This document shows positions 11,487 through 22,050 of a DNA stretch of 64,000 nt, in pieces; position 1 is the first letter of the stretch, and every line of letters begins with the position of its first letter. A model generated the notes under the pieces. The model was not told the DNA's origin and ran no database searches. It worked only from the letters and a program-made list of their open reading frames with translations. The translations under genes were made by a program, and so were the position numbers. Source of the stretch: Diplolepis rosae (taxonomy: Eukaryota; Arthropoda; Insecta; Hymenoptera; Diplolepididae); the NCBI GenBank assembly GCA_030998225.1, contig JAPYXD010000744.1, positions 806,001 through 870,000 on the forward strand. The letters run 5' to 3'.

Positions 11487-12925
11487 GTAGTGATGCAATA
11501 TCGAAAGGAAAATATCAATATTTGCAATATCGATATATCAGGAAGGTAAATATCGATATCACTGATATATCGGCGAAATTTTCCGATATATCGATATAAT
11601 ATTGATATTAAAGTTTTTTTTTTTAATTTTAAATAATAATTCAGGTACTTCATTCAATGTAAAAGTAAAACAAATAATTTTCTTTAATTTAATGTAGGTA
11701 AAACGACTGCTGTAACAGTGTTCTTATATCGTGGATCAAATTCACCCCCTCTATTTTACAATTTTATCGAAAAAAATAATAATTTGTCGAACATAATTTG
11801 GAAAAATTTTGTAATTATATTACTTTTTTAAGTTGTTCTTTAACTATATTATAAAATTTTCCAAAATTATTCTTGTTCAATAATATGGTAAAGTGGAGGA
11901 GGTAATTTTCATCCACGATCTGTAAGCACTGATATGCAGTAATCTTTTTTTATTTATCAAGATACAAAAAATTAAGAAGTTAGCTTAATTAACTATTTTA
12001 CATGTTCAATATTGTTATTGACAAAATTTATGAGAACTGATACAACAAATTTTAAAAATGCATGAAACAAAAATAGAATACTGTATTTTTAATGTCCTGG
12101 AAGTTAGAACCGCAAACATAATATTTTCAGAAAATAAAAGTTGTGCTCAGTTGTGTTAGAGTTGTGCTGATTTGTGCCGCAAACGATTTTTTGAAAAATC
12201 AAAAATTACGGCCGTAAATTTTGAAGAACTTTTCTTTTGCTAGAACCGCAAGTTTGCCGTAACATAAAACTGACAGTTCTGCTAGGTACTCTCAAGTGCA
12301 CCCAATTTTGTGCTGCTAGCAGAAATTTCGCAACTTTGCCTGCTTTTCGAAAAAAACAAAGAAACAAAAAAATTTTGAATTTACAGAAATAAATGTTTTT
12401 CTACGTTTTTACAGGTCAATAAAATTGTTATTGAGTAACAGATACAAATTTCATTGCTTTGCTGTAATTCCGAACCCCTCCTAATTTTAAAAATATTTTT
12501 AAAAAATTCGGAATCAAAAAATCAGATATTTATAAAAAAATAATTTCAGGAATTGGAAACTTGTGCCAAGTTGTGCGATTTTTAAGAAGATGTTAACAAC
12601 AATTCTTACTTTTGCTAACAATCAAAAGAACAATTGCGAGCAAGCAACCGGCTCGGGCGATCGCGTGACGTGTGTACATGTAGATTTTATTAGTCTTTGT
12701 TCTGTCACTGATTTCTTTGATAAAGTGTGCTGCAATGTGAAAACAATTTTTTTTTATTTCCTGTCGGCAACGGATTCCACTATTTCCACTTAAACGTTAA
12801 ATATAGATCAGGAAAAATATCGGTTTTGGGGAAAATATCGATATTCCATATCGAATATCGGTATGGAGAATATCGATATATCAAGAGGAAAATATCGATA
12901 TTTCGATATCGATATTGCATCACTA
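11487..12925. mobile_element. Non-autonomous hAT-like element
   Basis: The terminal inverted repeats read TAGTGATGCAATATCGA and are followed on both sides by clusters of TATCGATA words. The element is flanked by CATCGAAC at 11479-11486 and 12926-12933, an 8-bp duplication as expected for hAT; the left end has one extra G before TAGTG. The 1.4-kb interior has no transposase-like ORF. It contains several TTGTGCTNAGTTGTG-like words near 12130-12180 and 12300. Confidence 0.75.
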
Positions 12926-12992
12926 CATCGAACACTCGCTCCGCGCTTGGGAAGGTATTAACTGCAAACTTCCGATAGAAATGGATCTATTT

Positions 12993-13049
12993 TACTTTGA
13001 TATGGCTATTTGCAGAACTGCAAGCTGCCACAACCAAGAAGAAGAAGAA
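12993..13049 (+). mobile_element. Severely 5'-truncated LINE copy (3' end only)
   Basis: This 57-bp insertion contains only the 3' terminus of the LINE at 1572-4473, including ATGGCTATTTGCAG, GCCACAA and a GAAGAAGAAG tail. It is flanked by the duplication GATCTATTT at 12984-12992 and 13050-13058. Extreme 5' truncation with a TSD is typical of target-primed reverse transcription. Confidence 0.72.
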
Positions 13050-13088
13050 GATCTATTTCATGTTACATTAGTTTAGTCTCCTTATGTC

Positions 13089-13258
13089 TTATGGTGCATT
13101 TATACCTCTGTCTGCCTGACCGGTGCGGACAGAAAATACATAAGAGTAAATGAAACAGACAGTGTAAAATTGGATAAAAAGAAAACGTCTGTCTTTTTTG
13201 CTCTTATGTATTTTCTGTCCGCACCGGTCAGGCAAACAGAGATGTAAATGTACCATAA
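13089..13258. mobile_element. 170-bp palindromic MITE
   Basis: Arms of about 60 bp fold together. The left arm contains CCTGACCGGTGCGGACAG and the right arm contains its complement. The spacer is about 50 bp. There is no coding capacity. Confidence 0.7.
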
Positions 13259-13269
13259 GAATGAGAAAG

Positions 13270-13273
13270 GATA
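13270..13273. repeat. First GATA of the retroelement array
   Basis: This GATA is the left border of solo LTR D. The same tetranucleotide recurs at each later boundary: 14887-14890 (D/A), 34950-34953 (A/B), 50531-50534 (B/C) and 59944-59947 (right border of C). Each is directly followed or preceded by a TGTNACG or CGTNACA-type LTR end (CATCACA for D), so each is the 4-bp target duplication of the flanking elements. Confidence 0.8.
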
Positions 13274-14886
13274 TGTCACGTCCGTGGTTGACAGGCGCGC
13301 GCTGACGCTGCCTAATTGGCGAACGCGAGAACTCACTTTGTTTAAAAAATTCCGCGGGTACTTGCCTTTGGTCGCCTATGAGGATAGGTTTTCGGGCTTT
13401 ACAGAAAATATATTATAAAAAATTAATACACTCTTAATTCGTTATTGAATTAATGTCTTTGGACATTTATTTAAATGAATAAACACACTTTAATGGATAC
13501 AATTAAACGGGAACTCAACGTATTATTTTATAAGATTATTATAAAAGTTTTCAGTGACCGGCGCTAATTTCTTCTACGAGAAGAAGAAAGTTATCATACT
13601 GTAAACTGAATACCAACTACTGACTTAGCCAAAAAGTGGAGGCGCGATTTCGGAACCTCAAGATTGAAATCCCCTCTCTATAAAGAATAAAAATTAGAAA
13701 TGAAAAAGTTGGGGATGGTCCTTAACCAATGAGGGTGTTTTACAGTGACTTAGTATGCATGATTTTTATAGTCTGTCTGCCAATGAAAATCTCGTTGAGT
13801 TCGTGACATTTCTATGTTCTCACAGACCCCACATGGTCCATTTCACTAACCCTCTGGCCCAACGTTCCGAGAACTCGCATCCATGTGCACTTGAGAAAGG
13901 TCGTAAAAGTGCAGTTTTCTTGATTGATCTACGATTTCTAGGTTTCTAGTCTATAGATCTTGAACTGTGTTTAGACTTTTATTAAAATATTAAATCAAAC
14001 ATAACGAGTTTCTACAAGTTCTCTTGTTTTGGAGTTCTTGGTCCAAAGTTGTTACCAAAATATTTTATGGTCAAATAGTATACGTATTGCTCTTATGCTC
14101 TGAAAGAGGCCTTTGAATTTCTTTAAGAGAATAAAGAAATGCATTCAAAATTCTAATTTCACATCAAACTTTATGTTGTTTCAGATAATAAAATAGTGTT
14201 CTGGTTTTTAGGGATTTTCAGAATTGGAATAATTATTATTTCTCAAATTGGTTCAAAGAGTTCTGTTTAATATCAAAATAGGTTTATTATTTAGAATCGA
14301 CTGTTTTTAAGTGTTCTCAAAATATAACCTTCTTGGAGAAAAGCTTGATTGAAGTAGTATTAATAAATTGGTTTTATATGAATTGGAGTCCTATTTGTTT
14401 TATAATTTATCATTGAATAAAAGTCTACAGTTTCAAGATCTGGTTTCAATCCCTTTTCCACTAAAATCTAAATTAGTTTATAAAAAGTACATGATTTGTA
14501 GAGAATATTTCTTGTAGACCTGTTTAATAAATCTTAAATTAATTTCTTATTCTTAATTTGTATAAAGAATTTAGTAAAATAAATTCTTTTATAAGTACAT
14601 GATTTGTAGCGGGCATTTCTTGAAGATCTGAAAAGTAAATATTAAAATAATAGCATAACATATTCTAAAAGCGAATATATTTCTCTTTTCTCTCAAGCAG
14701 GAATTTAATCTAACCTTCTCTGCATATGAAATAAGATTTCGAGTAATTAAACAATTATACAATAAGAGTTGTGATTAAAGTTCACCCGTTATTAATTGAA
14801 GGGAACAAAGAGTTCTGCATTACCAACCGTTAGGTTTAAGGTAGTTCGCGAATTCACAGATGAGCGCACCAGGTGCGATCATCACA
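13274..14886 (-). mobile_element. Solo LTR D (Gypsy-type)
   Basis: The sequence begins TGTCACGTCC and ends GATCATCACA. It is flanked by GATA on both sides, with no internal coding region. The end words match the scheme of the LTRs of A, B and C in the same orientation, so I call it a solo LTR on the minus strand. At 1613 bp it is longer than the others and may contain small insertions. No second LTR copy is present to prove the call. Confidence 0.62.
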
Positions 14887-14890
14887 GATA

Positions 14891-15509
14891 TGTAACGCGC
14901 AGGTCAAATATCGCGCGCGAAACAGTTAAAATTCAAACACTTATTTAAATTTAATGGACCGAACTTCGTTTCAAAACAAAGAACTAGGAAGTCCAACTCT
15001 CGCGAATGAACCGACTTCTCTTTTTAGTTTTAATCTTAAAGTGGAAACAATAATATTTATTATCGTACTTTAAATAAAACACAATTATTTAGATGTCTAT
15101 GAATTTCTTCTCCACTTAAGGACTTTTCTATGAAAAGTCTCTAAGAAGAGAAAGTTTTTCAATAATTTTTACAGGGTTCTGGATTCAAGATGTTCTTAAG
15201 AAAAACTAAGGAATTTATATTTTCTTTTGTATATCCAGTAAGTTTCGACTCATACCTAAATCTAAAATATCCTATGCAAGTAAAATGTAAGATTTGAGAA
15301 AAATGAATATAAGAATATAAATGAATATATGATACATGTAAGATAAATTTAGGAAATACATTTAAACATAATAGGTATGTATTTGGGACGAGATCATCAT
15401 TCTTCAAAATTTAAAATTGTCGATTTGCCAATATCGCTAGCCAATTCTCTCCCTATTCTATTCCAAACTCGTATAAAATGAGCAGCGGAAGGATTCTGCG
15501 CTCGTTACA
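14891..15509 (-). repeat. 3' LTR of element A
   Basis: It begins TGTAACGCGCAGG and ends CGCTCGTTACA. Compared with the 5' LTR (33780-34949) it lacks a 504-bp block (present there at 33980-34483) and about 70 bp just before TATAAAA near the end. It also has a small duplication near 15300-15320. It matches well elsewhere. Confidence 0.88.
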
Positions 15510-15558
15510 CTTCTCCCCTTAAAAGAAAAGTCGCTTTCATAAAGCGGCTTTTTCAAAT
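15510..15558 (-). promoter_or_regulatory. Polypurine tract and adjacent hairpin of A
   Basis: Read on the minus strand, a purine run AAGGGGAGAAG abuts the 3' LTR. It is preceded by a hairpin whose arms are AAAGTCGCTTT and AAAGCGGCTTT with a CAT loop (plus-strand words). The same arrangement is found in B, C and E. Confidence 0.7.
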
Positions 15559-16051
15559 CTCGAGATGTTATACGGGTTTATTCTAAACGACAAAGTGTGT
15601 GTCAAGTGAACCTGCCAAACATCTGTAAGGGTCGGCTATACACCTGCTCTACTTCCATACCTAACGCAGGTAGGTCCCTTTAAACTTGGCCTGCTATAGT
15701 AACACGGTTCCTTCGACTTTCTTAGCTTTCTAGTAGGTTATTAGTTTGTTACTTAAGCCTATTTTACTTTCTATACTTTCCTGAAACATAACATACTAAT
15801 TATTCGATTACTTTTCTATCTATGTTAAAATCATTATTTGACTAAATTCGTATCCTAATGAATGGTTATAACACGTATAGTAAATCGAGTTGGGTTAAAA
15901 TAATACTTTGCTTATTTTATTCGGTTCCTAGACTCGATAAATGTATAGGTATATTAATTTACTTCATATTTCCAATATTCGCTCGTTTACTTATCGGTGT
16001 TAATATTAATGAATCTGTCGATATATATATATAAAATAACATATACATATA

Positions 16052-16135
<84 letters not shown>

Positions 16136-16247
16136 AAATAACATATATATATATATATGTATGTATATGTTATTTTATCCTAATTTTATTCAAACATTTG
16201 CAATATATATACTATTATTATTTCCAGGATTATTTTGTATGTATATT
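15559..16247 (-). other. 3' untranslated region of A
   Basis: This is non-coding sequence between the polypurine tract and the insertion point of LTR G. The last four bases (TATT, 16244-16247) are the left copy of the target duplication of G. No gene is seen. Confidence 0.6.
16017..16170. repeat. AT/ACAT microsatellite
   Basis: About 150 bp of (TA)n are interrupted by CATA and AAAATAACATA words. Tyr/Ile-rich open frames on both strands here are artefacts of the repeat. Confidence 0.85.
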
Positions 16248-17092
16248 TGTAACATCCCTACTTTACCCCTGGTTGCCAGACGCTTCAGTCAGCCAGGGTT
16301 CGGTAGGAGTAGGGGAGTAGGGTATGTAATAAACGAAACGGATTTTAAATATTAAAATACATATATATAATTTATTTAGATAAAGAACTAATACAAATGC
16401 AAATAAGAAAAATGCAATAATTTATGAAATAATTTAGTTTTAACGGTGTGTATGTGTAAATGTGGATAACAAAAATATCAAATGGTGTGCCGGTGTCAGT
16501 TTCTGAGTTTACTGTGTACGTGTTTTGTGTGTGTGCGTGTGTGTGGTGTGATTGTCGTGGATGCGTCGTTGGACCGGTTTTGCGTAGCACAATCTTATTT
16601 TCCTGTAAGTAAAACACACACGGTCGTAGGCGTTAAGAATCGGCGATTTACAATTTGATTGTCGTAGCCCGATTCGCCTCGGGGGGCGCGCTCACCTCGA
16701 TCTCTCATCCGGTAGTTCGTTTCGTCGGTCACGGTCAAGTCTCGGTCGTTTTAGGGAGGGGCGCCCTCAGCGGTATCTGAGCGTTGGCGCCCCACCCTCG
16801 GTGCCTCGGCCATGGCGGTATCCAGAGGGCCAAGAGTACTGATGGGTCGGTGGGTCGGTAATTCCCCAGTTTGAGCCCGGTCACCGGTATTTGATGGGTC
16901 CCAATCCTGGGCGGGGCCTCGGCCATGGCAGGATCCAGAGGGCCAAGGGTACTAGTGTGTCGGTTGGTCGATATGTTTGTCCGGGGAGAAGGTTAGGTTC
17001 ACGTGGCCCCGGTGAGAACCGGGCAAGACGTGAATCAGGGGTGCCTGATGTCACGCACGGCCTCCTCGCCCGGGATGTCTGTGCGAGGGTCA

Positions 17093-17521
17093 GTCAGGGG
17101 AACCTGACGCTGAGCCCTCCCACATGTCGAAAACCGGCCATGGGGGAACCCATCGGTCGGTGTTCGGCTCGGCATTTCCGGGTGAACGGTAGGTGTCGAC
17201 CTGGCCAGCCTGAGTAGCACCCAGTCAGGGGAACCTGACGCTGGGTGCCAGCTCTCACCGAGAGTCGACCATGGGGGAACCCATCGATCGACGCTCGATG
17301 TGGCCGGAACAGGAGGATCGTTGTGGGGGAGGTTTCGGCGTCACGTCTCTGTCGGTCGCCACCTGGCTTTGCCTGGAGCAACACCCAGTCAGGGGAACCT
17401 GACGCTGGGTGTCCGCTCCCACCGAGAGTCGACCATGGGGGAACCCATCGATCGATGCTCGGTCCGGCTTCACCAGGTGTCGTGGTCGGGGTCGGAGATA
17501 CCCTCCTATGGGGGAACCCAT
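17093..17521. repeat. GC-rich array of GGAA-loop hairpins
   Basis: Two perfect hairpins alternate: GTCAGGGGAACCTGAC at 17093, 17224 and 17388, and ATGGGGGAACCCAT at 17140, 17271, 17434 and 17508. Spacings are 131 then 163-164 bp, so they sit in tandem units of about 131-164 bp. On the plus strand every loop is GGAA, a GNRA-type tetraloop. The block is strongly GC-rich inside AT-rich DNA. Long open frames on both strands here come from base composition and repeats and do not match known proteins by eye. Confidence 0.78.
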
Positions 17522-17877
17522 CAGGAGAGGCATCTCCATGCCGTCCGTCTAGAGCGCCGCTCCAGTGTGACCCAGATCGTCGCTCCAGCTAAACCAGGCC
17601 GTGCAAACCTAATGGAAAGGTGGTGGACCGTTAGCAACTAGCGCCGCGTACAGCACTGCGCATGAACTACCATTATGTGTGCACGTGTTAGTGCATATAC
17701 ATGCATACGTAGGTTCTTTAAATGTGTTACAAAGAATATATTCAAATAAAATTAAAAGGAAATTGAAGATTTAGCGCAAAATTGTGAAAATTTAATTCAA
17801 GAGTGAGAAGTTATGTTGATATCAACTCACTCTTTAATTACATTTACACAATTTTGCCTTAAATCATGGTTTTCTCG

Positions 17878-18070
17878 TCATAAATAAAAATCAAAAATAT
17901 CTGTAATTTGTATTTTTATTTTCAGAAAATATAGTTGCTTAGCACATTTTGCGTTGATTTTTGTACTACAAGATAATCGAACACTTTGTGGGGTCGAGAT
18001 AGCTCTTTTCGGTGTTGTGTGAAAGTCTTCTCCAAATACATTCTTGCTGCTTCCTGCTTCTGGGATATCT
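17878..18070 (-). pseudogene. Possible second exon of the THAP gene
   Basis: On the minus strand an open frame of about 60 codons follows a possible acceptor (AATCAG at about 18070) and ends at a TGA at 17878-17880. Its first half is Ser/Thr/Pro-rich and basic, like the linker that follows THAP domains. The last part is Lys/Ile-rich and may already be intron read-through. The mariner-like element at 18340-19351 would lie in the intron between this exon and the THAP exon. It is supported only by position, frame and composition. Confidence 0.33.
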
Positions 18071-18339
18071 TCTGATTATTTTTTCTGGAATCTAGATTAA
18101 AAGCATTTAATTTATATGAATATTTGAAATTTATTTCGTAGGTATTTCATAAAATAAATAAAAATAAATTTTATAAAATAAAACTCCAGTCACATGTTTT
18201 GCGAAATTGTGGTGGGAATTTCTGACGTTGTGGAATTTGTATTGGTAATTCTCAGCTTTTTTTTCATAAATAATCCTTTGTAATTTTATACTATATATGT
18301 ACTTGCATCTATATCTTCAGTAACATTTAGACAGAAGTA

Positions 18340-19351
18340 CACTGCCGGTCGAAATTATTCGTTCACTTGTTGTTTCAGCTATTCCTAAAGTGTCTTAATT
18401 TTTATAATAATAAGTTGAAATTTTTTTCCCTATCATAAAATAAAAGTTAATAAAATTCTGCAAATAACAAATAAAACAAAATAAAAAATAATAAAATAAA
18501 CTAAATAACAAAATTGAAGAAATTTTTTTTTTCACAGAAAAATTTCTTCAATTTATATTGGAGAATACGATTTAGTTTTAAATAACGTTGGATTAATTCT
18601 AAATCAGAGGTTGATAAGGTCGATATAGTAGAGTTCCGTTGTCACGTACAGTGATACACTCTTCTAATGATCGACATAATCGACTAAAATGATTTGGAAA
18701 AATCAGAAAAAATAACAAAATGTTAATTTTATAAAAAAATATTTCAAAAAACTTGAAATTTCAATCATTCTGAAAAATATTAACAACTCTGAAATTAATT
18801 AAGATTTTTAAAAGTTTTTTGTCTCATTTAAATGGTAGGTTTTCATAGTATTTTGCTAACTAATCAAGATATTTTCAGATTTTTTTCCTGGATTCTACCC
18901 GGCGTCAAAAATGACACAAAAAGGTCATAAAATTTTAAAAATGTGTAGCTACTTACAAGAAATTTTTAAAAACCAATGTGTATCATATTTTAATAAAATT
19001 TATAGATTACTTTCTTCATTTGAAAACTTTCGACATGTTTGTACTATGTTTGACCCCAGGGTAGAATCCGAAAGAAAAATTCTAAAAATATCTTTTTACG
19101 TTAACAAAATACTATAAAGAGTAACCTTCAAAATGAGACCAGAAACGTTTAAAGGTCTTAATTAATTTCAGTGTTATTAATATTTATTCAAAAAGATAGA
19201 AATTTGACGTTTTTTGCAATATATTCTTATAAAATTATCATTTTGCCTTCAACTTGGGCTCAGTAGATGCAAAATTTAAATAATTATAAAAATTAAGACA
19301 CTTTAAGAATAGCTAACACAGCAGGTGAATAAATAATTTTGACCGGTAGTG
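18340..19351. mobile_element. Mariner/Tc1-like non-autonomous element M1
   Basis: Inverted ends of about 70 bp (CACTGCCGGTCGAAATTATT on the left; inverted right end CACTACCGGTCAAAATTATT) are flanked by TA at 18338-18339 and 19352-19353. An inner inverted pair contains GATTCTACCC at about 18890 and GGGTAGAATC at about 19060. There is no D,D-type transposase, and the only open stretch (18911-19117) is AT-rich and unconvincing. The element lies within the THAP locus intron. Confidence 0.78.
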
Positions 19352-19651
19352 TATATACTACTCTTTTAGTTTGGTATCTCAAAATTACGTGCTAGAATTT
19401 TATTGTCATTCCTAAGGAAGTTTTAGATACTTCATCGAAGTTTCTTGTACTATTTTATGTAAATTTTCTTACGATTTTTACATTTTTTCACATTTTCAAA
19501 GTTTACTTCGAAATAGGGCTCATATATGTAATATTTTATTTATTGCACTTAAAATTTTAGAAATAAAGATCACTAATGAGGACTCTGCTCAGAGTCGAAA
19601 AGTTTGAAATTATATACAATATCGTATGAAATTAAAAATATTGTTACTTAC

Positions 19652-20024
19652 GTGTGCAAACTGCACGCTACTTTCTTCAAAGTCTCGTGTGCCTTCTGCA
19701 GGTTTTTCTATTTTGGGAATAAAAATTTCGAAGTCTGATGGGGAAGAAACACTCGCCGGTTTAATGTTCACATCACTTCCACTCGACACATCACTACACG
19801 ACGGTAAATTTAACGTTGGAAAAATGTCGATGACAAATAAAAAATTGTCTTTCTAGTACTTCGAGATATCCTAACCTCGACAAGTAGGGATTTGAACATG
19901 CTCCTATCCACCGTTTTCCGGCATTTTCTTTCTTCGGAAACCGATGAATTGACACATTGTTCTTCCGACCCCTTGTGGAGGTACACCCACTCACAGCACA
20001 CTGAATTTCGTACATCGAATTCAT
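19652..20024 (-). pseudogene. THAP zinc-finger exon (broken)
   Basis: The minus-strand start at 20024 encodes a THAP-type C2CH DNA-binding domain. A Cys pair (C9 and C14) is followed by FP, a conserved Trp at residue 39, then CXXH and HF at the end of the finger, with Phe and Val/Lys after it. Such domains occur in P-element transposases and in domesticated THAP proteins. The frame stops at 19797, but a second frame from about 19815 to 19652 continues as a Ser/Pro/Glu-rich linker. It ends at a good splice donor (GTAAGT on the minus strand, intron from 19651). One small indel therefore seems to separate domain and linker. The upstream sequence to about 20130 is GC-richer and could be its promoter. 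No catalytic transposase region is visible. Confidence 0.68.
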
Positions 20025-20396
20025 TTTAAATGATTATAAAGCGCGATCGCGTACGAATTGTTGATACATGTATACAACAATGGCGGAACTCATACGAAGC
20101 CATTCCCTTTGCTGCACTCCGCCCGCTTCCGACTACTAGCGCCGCGTACACCACCGCACATGAACTATCCTACGGGGACACCCAATACATTAGAGGTCGA
20201 CCTGCCCTGAGCTGAACTGCCGCGTCTCGGTGTTCCGACCCTCCTTATATACCGTTCGCGAAGGGTGGGGGTAGCTGCGCGCGCGGCTCGGCGGCCGGTG
20301 GGGGTACTCACGTGAGTCGCGCTGGTGGGAGCACCCCTCCGAACGCCGCGGGAGGGGTGCGGTGGCGTAGCACGCGTATACGATTCGTTACATATT

Positions 20397-20637
20397 TATC
20401 ATCATTGCTATTGTCTTTATTTTTATTTATGTGTTCATTATTATCTTTATGATCACTACTTTTATTGGTCTGTTTGTTTATATTTTTATTTGTTTTTTTA
20501 TTATTGTTGCTGTCGTTATTACTATTATTATTAATTATTTTTATAATGTCTCCTATATTACTACATTTTATTTTGAATATCGAATGTGATAGTTAGTAGA
20601 CTTTATCTCTGTAATCGTTTTAGCAATTTTTTGAAAT
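20397..20637 (-). other. 3' untranslated region of A, right part
   Basis: TTTATTATTG-rich sequence lies between LTR G and the end of the integrase frame of A. No gene is seen. Confidence 0.55.
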
Positions 20638-21123
20638 TTAAACTAGCTTATTGAATATGTTTCGAGTTTTCGAGATGAGAAATTTGTAAAATTTTTGTTT
20701 TTGTTTTTGTTTTGTTTTTGTTTTGCTTCGGTGAGTTAAAATATATCGTAAAAAGGCATGTTTAACTCTATTGACATGCACAATTTTTCTGACTGTTGGA
20801 GTCATTTGCAATTCAATGTTTAATTCATCGATTACTTTAGTAATTTTAAAAGGTCCTAGATAGTGATCTTCGAATTTATTATCTCTAACATCACTTAAGA
20901 CATAAACGTATTGATTTATTTCGAAAACTCGTTCATTAATTTTTCTATCATAGTGCTTTTTGCAGCGTCTTTTAGCAGCCTCCAAACGAACAAAAGCAAG
21001 TGACTCGGTTTCTACTATTCTATTCAGAATTCTAGGTACCTCCTCGTCTGCAAATTCTGTAGGAAATCGAACCTTCCTTCCGAAAACTATTTCGTGAGGA
21101 GTCATGCCGGTTGATTCGTGCAC
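20638..21123 (-). pseudogene. Element A integrase, C-terminal part
   Basis: This frame corresponds to the end of the integrase core and the C-terminal module. It begins with HESTGMTPHE, the region after the catalytic Glu in B and E, then a basic helical stretch. A GPF-type motif (residues 91-93, YLGPFKI) follows, typical of the Gypsy GPY/F module. The tail is Lys/Gln-rich. It is disconnected from the core by a frameshift near 21110. B and E carry the same segment in an intact integrase frame. Confidence 0.82.
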
Positions 21124-21347
21124 CGAAGTATTAAAAGAGAAAAGTGCGTACGGAAGCCATTGGTCCCAGTTACTTCGCTCGCAATAATTACGAAAGTGTG
21201 GTGACTTCGTTCTAAAGCTCCTAGTGATTGAGGATGATACGCACTAGAACGATACTGACGAATTTTAAATAATGCCGCAAAACTATTCATAATTTGACTC
21301 ATAAATTTGTGAACCTTGATCGGTTTGTATGGCTTCCGGACATCCAA
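21102..21347 (-). pseudogene. Element A integrase core fragment
   Basis: It contains the segment with HPQSLGALERSHH, which includes the catalytic Glu, and the preceding helix. The first catalytic Asp and the HHCC zinc finger are missing. The neighbouring frame near 21340 still shows the TDQGSQ region around the second Asp. Frameshifts at both ends prevent translation as one protein. Confidence 0.75.
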
Positions 21348-21745
21348 AAATACAAATAAGGTTTTCTTTTCCTATTAATGCTCGCATTTTTCCCTCCCTT
21401 ATCGCCAGGCCATAGCCGACACTGATGGTAGATGCCATTCGTTCCACCCTTACAACCCTTGCCTAACTTCGACTCTCGATCGTTGAGTTGAATGACCTTG
21501 GGTGTGACGCAAGAGCATGACCCGAAATTCACATTACCACATTTGTCTGACTCGACCTGATAGGGTAACTTTTGATCAGAAATGGGCTGGGGTGATAAGC
21601 TTCGAGTTTGACATTCATCCTCACTAGTAAGGATTTTCTCATTTTCAATTAATTCGTTAACCAACCTGTTCTCATTCATCCCATTATTTGTATCAAAGTC
21701 TCCACAATTTTCATCATTCGAGCATTTATTTACACTTACAATCAC
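21299..21745 (-). pseudogene. Element A pol linker with internal deletion
   Basis: This is an acidic, Asn/Glu/Ser-rich stretch corresponding to the linker between RNase H and integrase in B, C and E. Unlike them it runs directly into frameshifted integrase-core sequence. The extra macro-like domain, the HHCC finger and the start of the core have been lost by deletion. Confidence 0.62.
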
Positions 21746-22026
21746 ACTATCAAAATCTCCATTCTCGCAGTAGTACTAAAAACTCTCTCTATGGGATACT
21801 CAGGATAAAGAACATTGCTTCCACTGAAACAAACACTTTCAGAATTTTCCTTAGTTTTGTTTTCATCATTCACTTCCCCTGATCGCCTTTTATTTTTAGA
21901 ATCATTCAACTCCATAGGATTACGAGACAGTGCATCCGCATTAGCATTCACCTTACCTGGTTTAAATGTAATTTTATAATCGTACCCTTGCAATTTTATT
22001 TTCCAGCGAGCTAAGCGAGAACCCAT
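21742..22026 (-). pseudogene. Element A RNase H C-terminal end
   Basis: It starts at MGSRLARWK, then GYDYKITFKPGK and NANADALSRNP, the conserved C-terminal end of Gypsy RNase H just before the linker. It is in frame with the larger RT/RNase H fragment but separated from it by an in-frame stop near 22050. Confidence 0.85.
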
Positions 22027-22050
22027 TGTGGGATCTTTTAATTGGTCTAG

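Larger units (their letters stand above)
16248..20392. mobile_element. Composite solo LTR G in the 3' region of A
   Basis: The sequence starts TGTAACATCC and ends GATTCGTTACA, with TATT on both sides (16244-16247 and 20393-20396), so it behaves as one inserted unit. It is far too long for a plain LTR. Its GC-rich outer parts (16248 to about 17640 and about 20136-20392) look like LTR sequence, with a TATATA box at about 20246. The central 2.5 kb carries a THAP-type exon and a mariner-like element. The central part is bracketed by a 34-bp direct repeat (17638-17671 and 20136-20169, about four mismatches). Confidence 0.6.

Noticed and set aside
11180..11599. Plus-strand open frame of 139 codons
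   Set aside because: It spans the border between the hAT-like fragment, flanking DNA and a second hAT-like element, so it is chimeric by insertion.
15159..15407. Open frame in the LTR of A, similar to one at 34550-34780
   Set aside because: Same reason: duplicated LTR sequence with AT-rich hydrophobic translation.
15959..16144. Tyr/Ile-rich small proteins on both strands
   Set aside because: Translation of an AT microsatellite.
16735..17641. Several overlapping Arg/Gly/Pro-rich open frames on both strands
   Set aside because: GC-rich repeat block with few stop codons by composition; frames overlap in antisense and match no family by eye.
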